From Actinobacteria bacterium RBG_16_64_13 (lineage in GTDB: Bacteria > Actinomycetota > Thermoleophilia > RBG-16-64-13), in the NCBI GenBank assembly GCA_001768675.1, contig MELN01000068.1, positions 1-6,364 on the forward strand: 6,364 nt of DNA, given 5' to 3'. Below are positions 5,647-6,364 of this stretch, one piece after another (the first letter of the stretch is position 1; each line of letters begins with the position of its first letter). Position numbers and translations under genes: made by a program. Below the pieces are notes generated by a model. That model made no database searches. It was not told the origin of the DNA and saw only the letters and a program-made list of their open reading frames with translations.

Positions 5647-6364
5647 TCAGGACGTCCGCCGGGCAAAGACCATCTTGCCGGACGGGTTCTGCAGGATGGA
5701 CGTCACCTCCACGTCCACCTCTTCACCTACGTGGCCACGGCCGCCTTCGATGACGACCATGGTCCCGTCCTCAAGGTAGGCCACGCCCTGGTCTTCCTCT
5801 TTGCCCTCGCGCAGGACACGCACCCGCAGACTTTCGCCGGGCAGCACCACGGCCTTCACCGTGTGCGCCAGCTCGTTGATGTTGAGCACTTCGACGCCTT
5901 GGATCTGAGAGACCTTGTCCAGGTTGTAGTCGGTGGTGAGTATGCAGGCCTTCAACTCCTTGGCGAGCCTGATCAGCTTGGCGTCCACTTCCGGCACGGT
6001 GGGAAAATCCCGCTCGATGATGCTGACGTGACTGCCGCTCTCCTGCAGGCTATGCACGGTGTCGAGCCCGCGCCGTCCGCGCGCCCGCTTGCCCGGCTCA
6101 CCCGAGTCGGCGATGGATTGCAGCTCCTCCAGAACGAAGCTGGGGATCACGATGTCACCTTCCAAGAAGCCCGCGGCCACCACCGCCGCGATGCGGCCGT
6201 CGATGATCGCCGAGGTATCGACCAGCTTCGGCCGCAGGAAGCTCTTCGCGCCCGGTTGCTGAAGTAGGCCCTTGAACCCCAGCACGCGGGCCAGATCGGT
6301 ATGCCGTTTGAAGCCGAGATAGGCGAAAAGGTAGCCGCTCACGGCGAAGAGCAAGGGCAACAAG
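5647..6364 (-). CDS. yacL: PIN/TRAM-domain membrane protein, YacL-like putative ribonuclease (5' end outside window)
   Basis: The frame is open to the right edge, so the N-terminus is missing. A methionine-initiated reading at 6363 would use a TTG (Leu) codon and is not a real start. Visible residues 2-18 are hydrophobic (LPLLFAVSGYLFAYLGF), matching the last of the transmembrane helices expected in YacL proteins of about 360 residues. A PIN nuclease domain follows at about 45-165: D49 in LVDTSAIIDGRI, E79/E80 in VLEELQ, D127 in VDAKLI and D145 in TTDYNLD supply the acidic metal site. A TRAM domain (about 171-235, starting around VVLPGESLRVRV) should bind RNA. The family is an inferred membrane-anchored RNase or RNA-binding protein; its substrate is unknown. 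It stands immediately upstream of ispD as in the Bacillus block. The promoter of the operon is outside the window. Confidence 0.9.
   Translation of the reverse strand, partial: LLPLLFAVSGYLFAYLGFKRHTDLARVLGFKGLLQQPGAKSFLRPKLVDTSAIIDGRIAAVVAAGFLEGDIVIPSFVLEELQSIADSGEPGKRARGRRGLDTVHSLQESGSHVSIIERDFPTVPEVDAKLIRLAKELKACILTTDYNLDKVSQIQGVEVLNINELAHTVKAVVLPGESLRVRVLREGKEEDQGVAYLEDGTMVVIEGGRGHVGEEVDVEVTSILQNPSGKMVFARRTS

Noticed and set aside
4948..6267. 439-codon plus-strand open frame across ispD and yacL
   Set aside because: Antisense shadow of two conserved genes; the translation is His/Arg-rich without family motifs.

Overview
The window holds one compact minus-strand operon of conserved housekeeping genes, read from right to left. 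In transcription order it contains: the 3' part of a PIN/TRAM membrane protein (yacL-like, cut by the right edge), ispD, ispF, gltX, cysS, rlmB, a NYN-domain ribonuclease gene (yacP/rae1), and the first 30 codons of a sigma factor that reads as sigH (cut by the left edge). No plus-strand gene is credible. The long plus-strand reading frames are antisense shadows typical of GC-rich DNA.

The gene order matches the Bacillus-type block yacL-ispD-ispF-gltX-cysE-cysS-mrnC-rlmB-yacP-sigH, but cysE and mrnC are missing. The high GC content, the GTG starts and the order together suggest a high-GC Gram-positive lineage. That could be a GC-rich Bacillota group or a deep-branching Actinomycetota lineage (Rubrobacter/Thermoleophilia/Coriobacteriia-like). 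The sequence alone does not decide between them.

Region by region: 5647-6364 encodes the end of a membrane helix, a PIN nuclease domain and a TRAM RNA-binding domain. 4400-5634 encodes two enzymes of the MEP isoprenoid pathway, IspD and IspF. 1492-4403 encodes glutamyl- and cysteinyl-tRNA synthetases. 121-1529 encodes a 23S rRNA 2'-O-methyltransferase and a ribosome-associated endoribonuclease. 1-90 encodes the N-terminus of SigH. The genes are almost gapless: three 4-nt start/stop overlaps (two GTGA, one ATGA), one TGATG junction, one longer overlap at cysS/rlmB, and gaps of only 12 nt (yacL/ispD) and 30 nt (yacP/sigH). Co-transcription and translational coupling are therefore likely.

The operon links isoprenoid precursor synthesis, tRNA charging, rRNA modification and mRNA decay, and leads into a sigma factor gene. 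The most interesting non-coding signal lies inside the 3' end of yacP. A sudden AT-rich patch there contains a plausible sigma-70-type promoter pointing at sigH, with a perfect 7-6-7 inverted repeat in its spacer. A short hairpin near the sigH ribosome binding site and a perfect 16-bp GC palindrome at the start of rlmB are the other structural signals. I see no mobile element, CRISPR array, RNA gene or novel defence-like system here.
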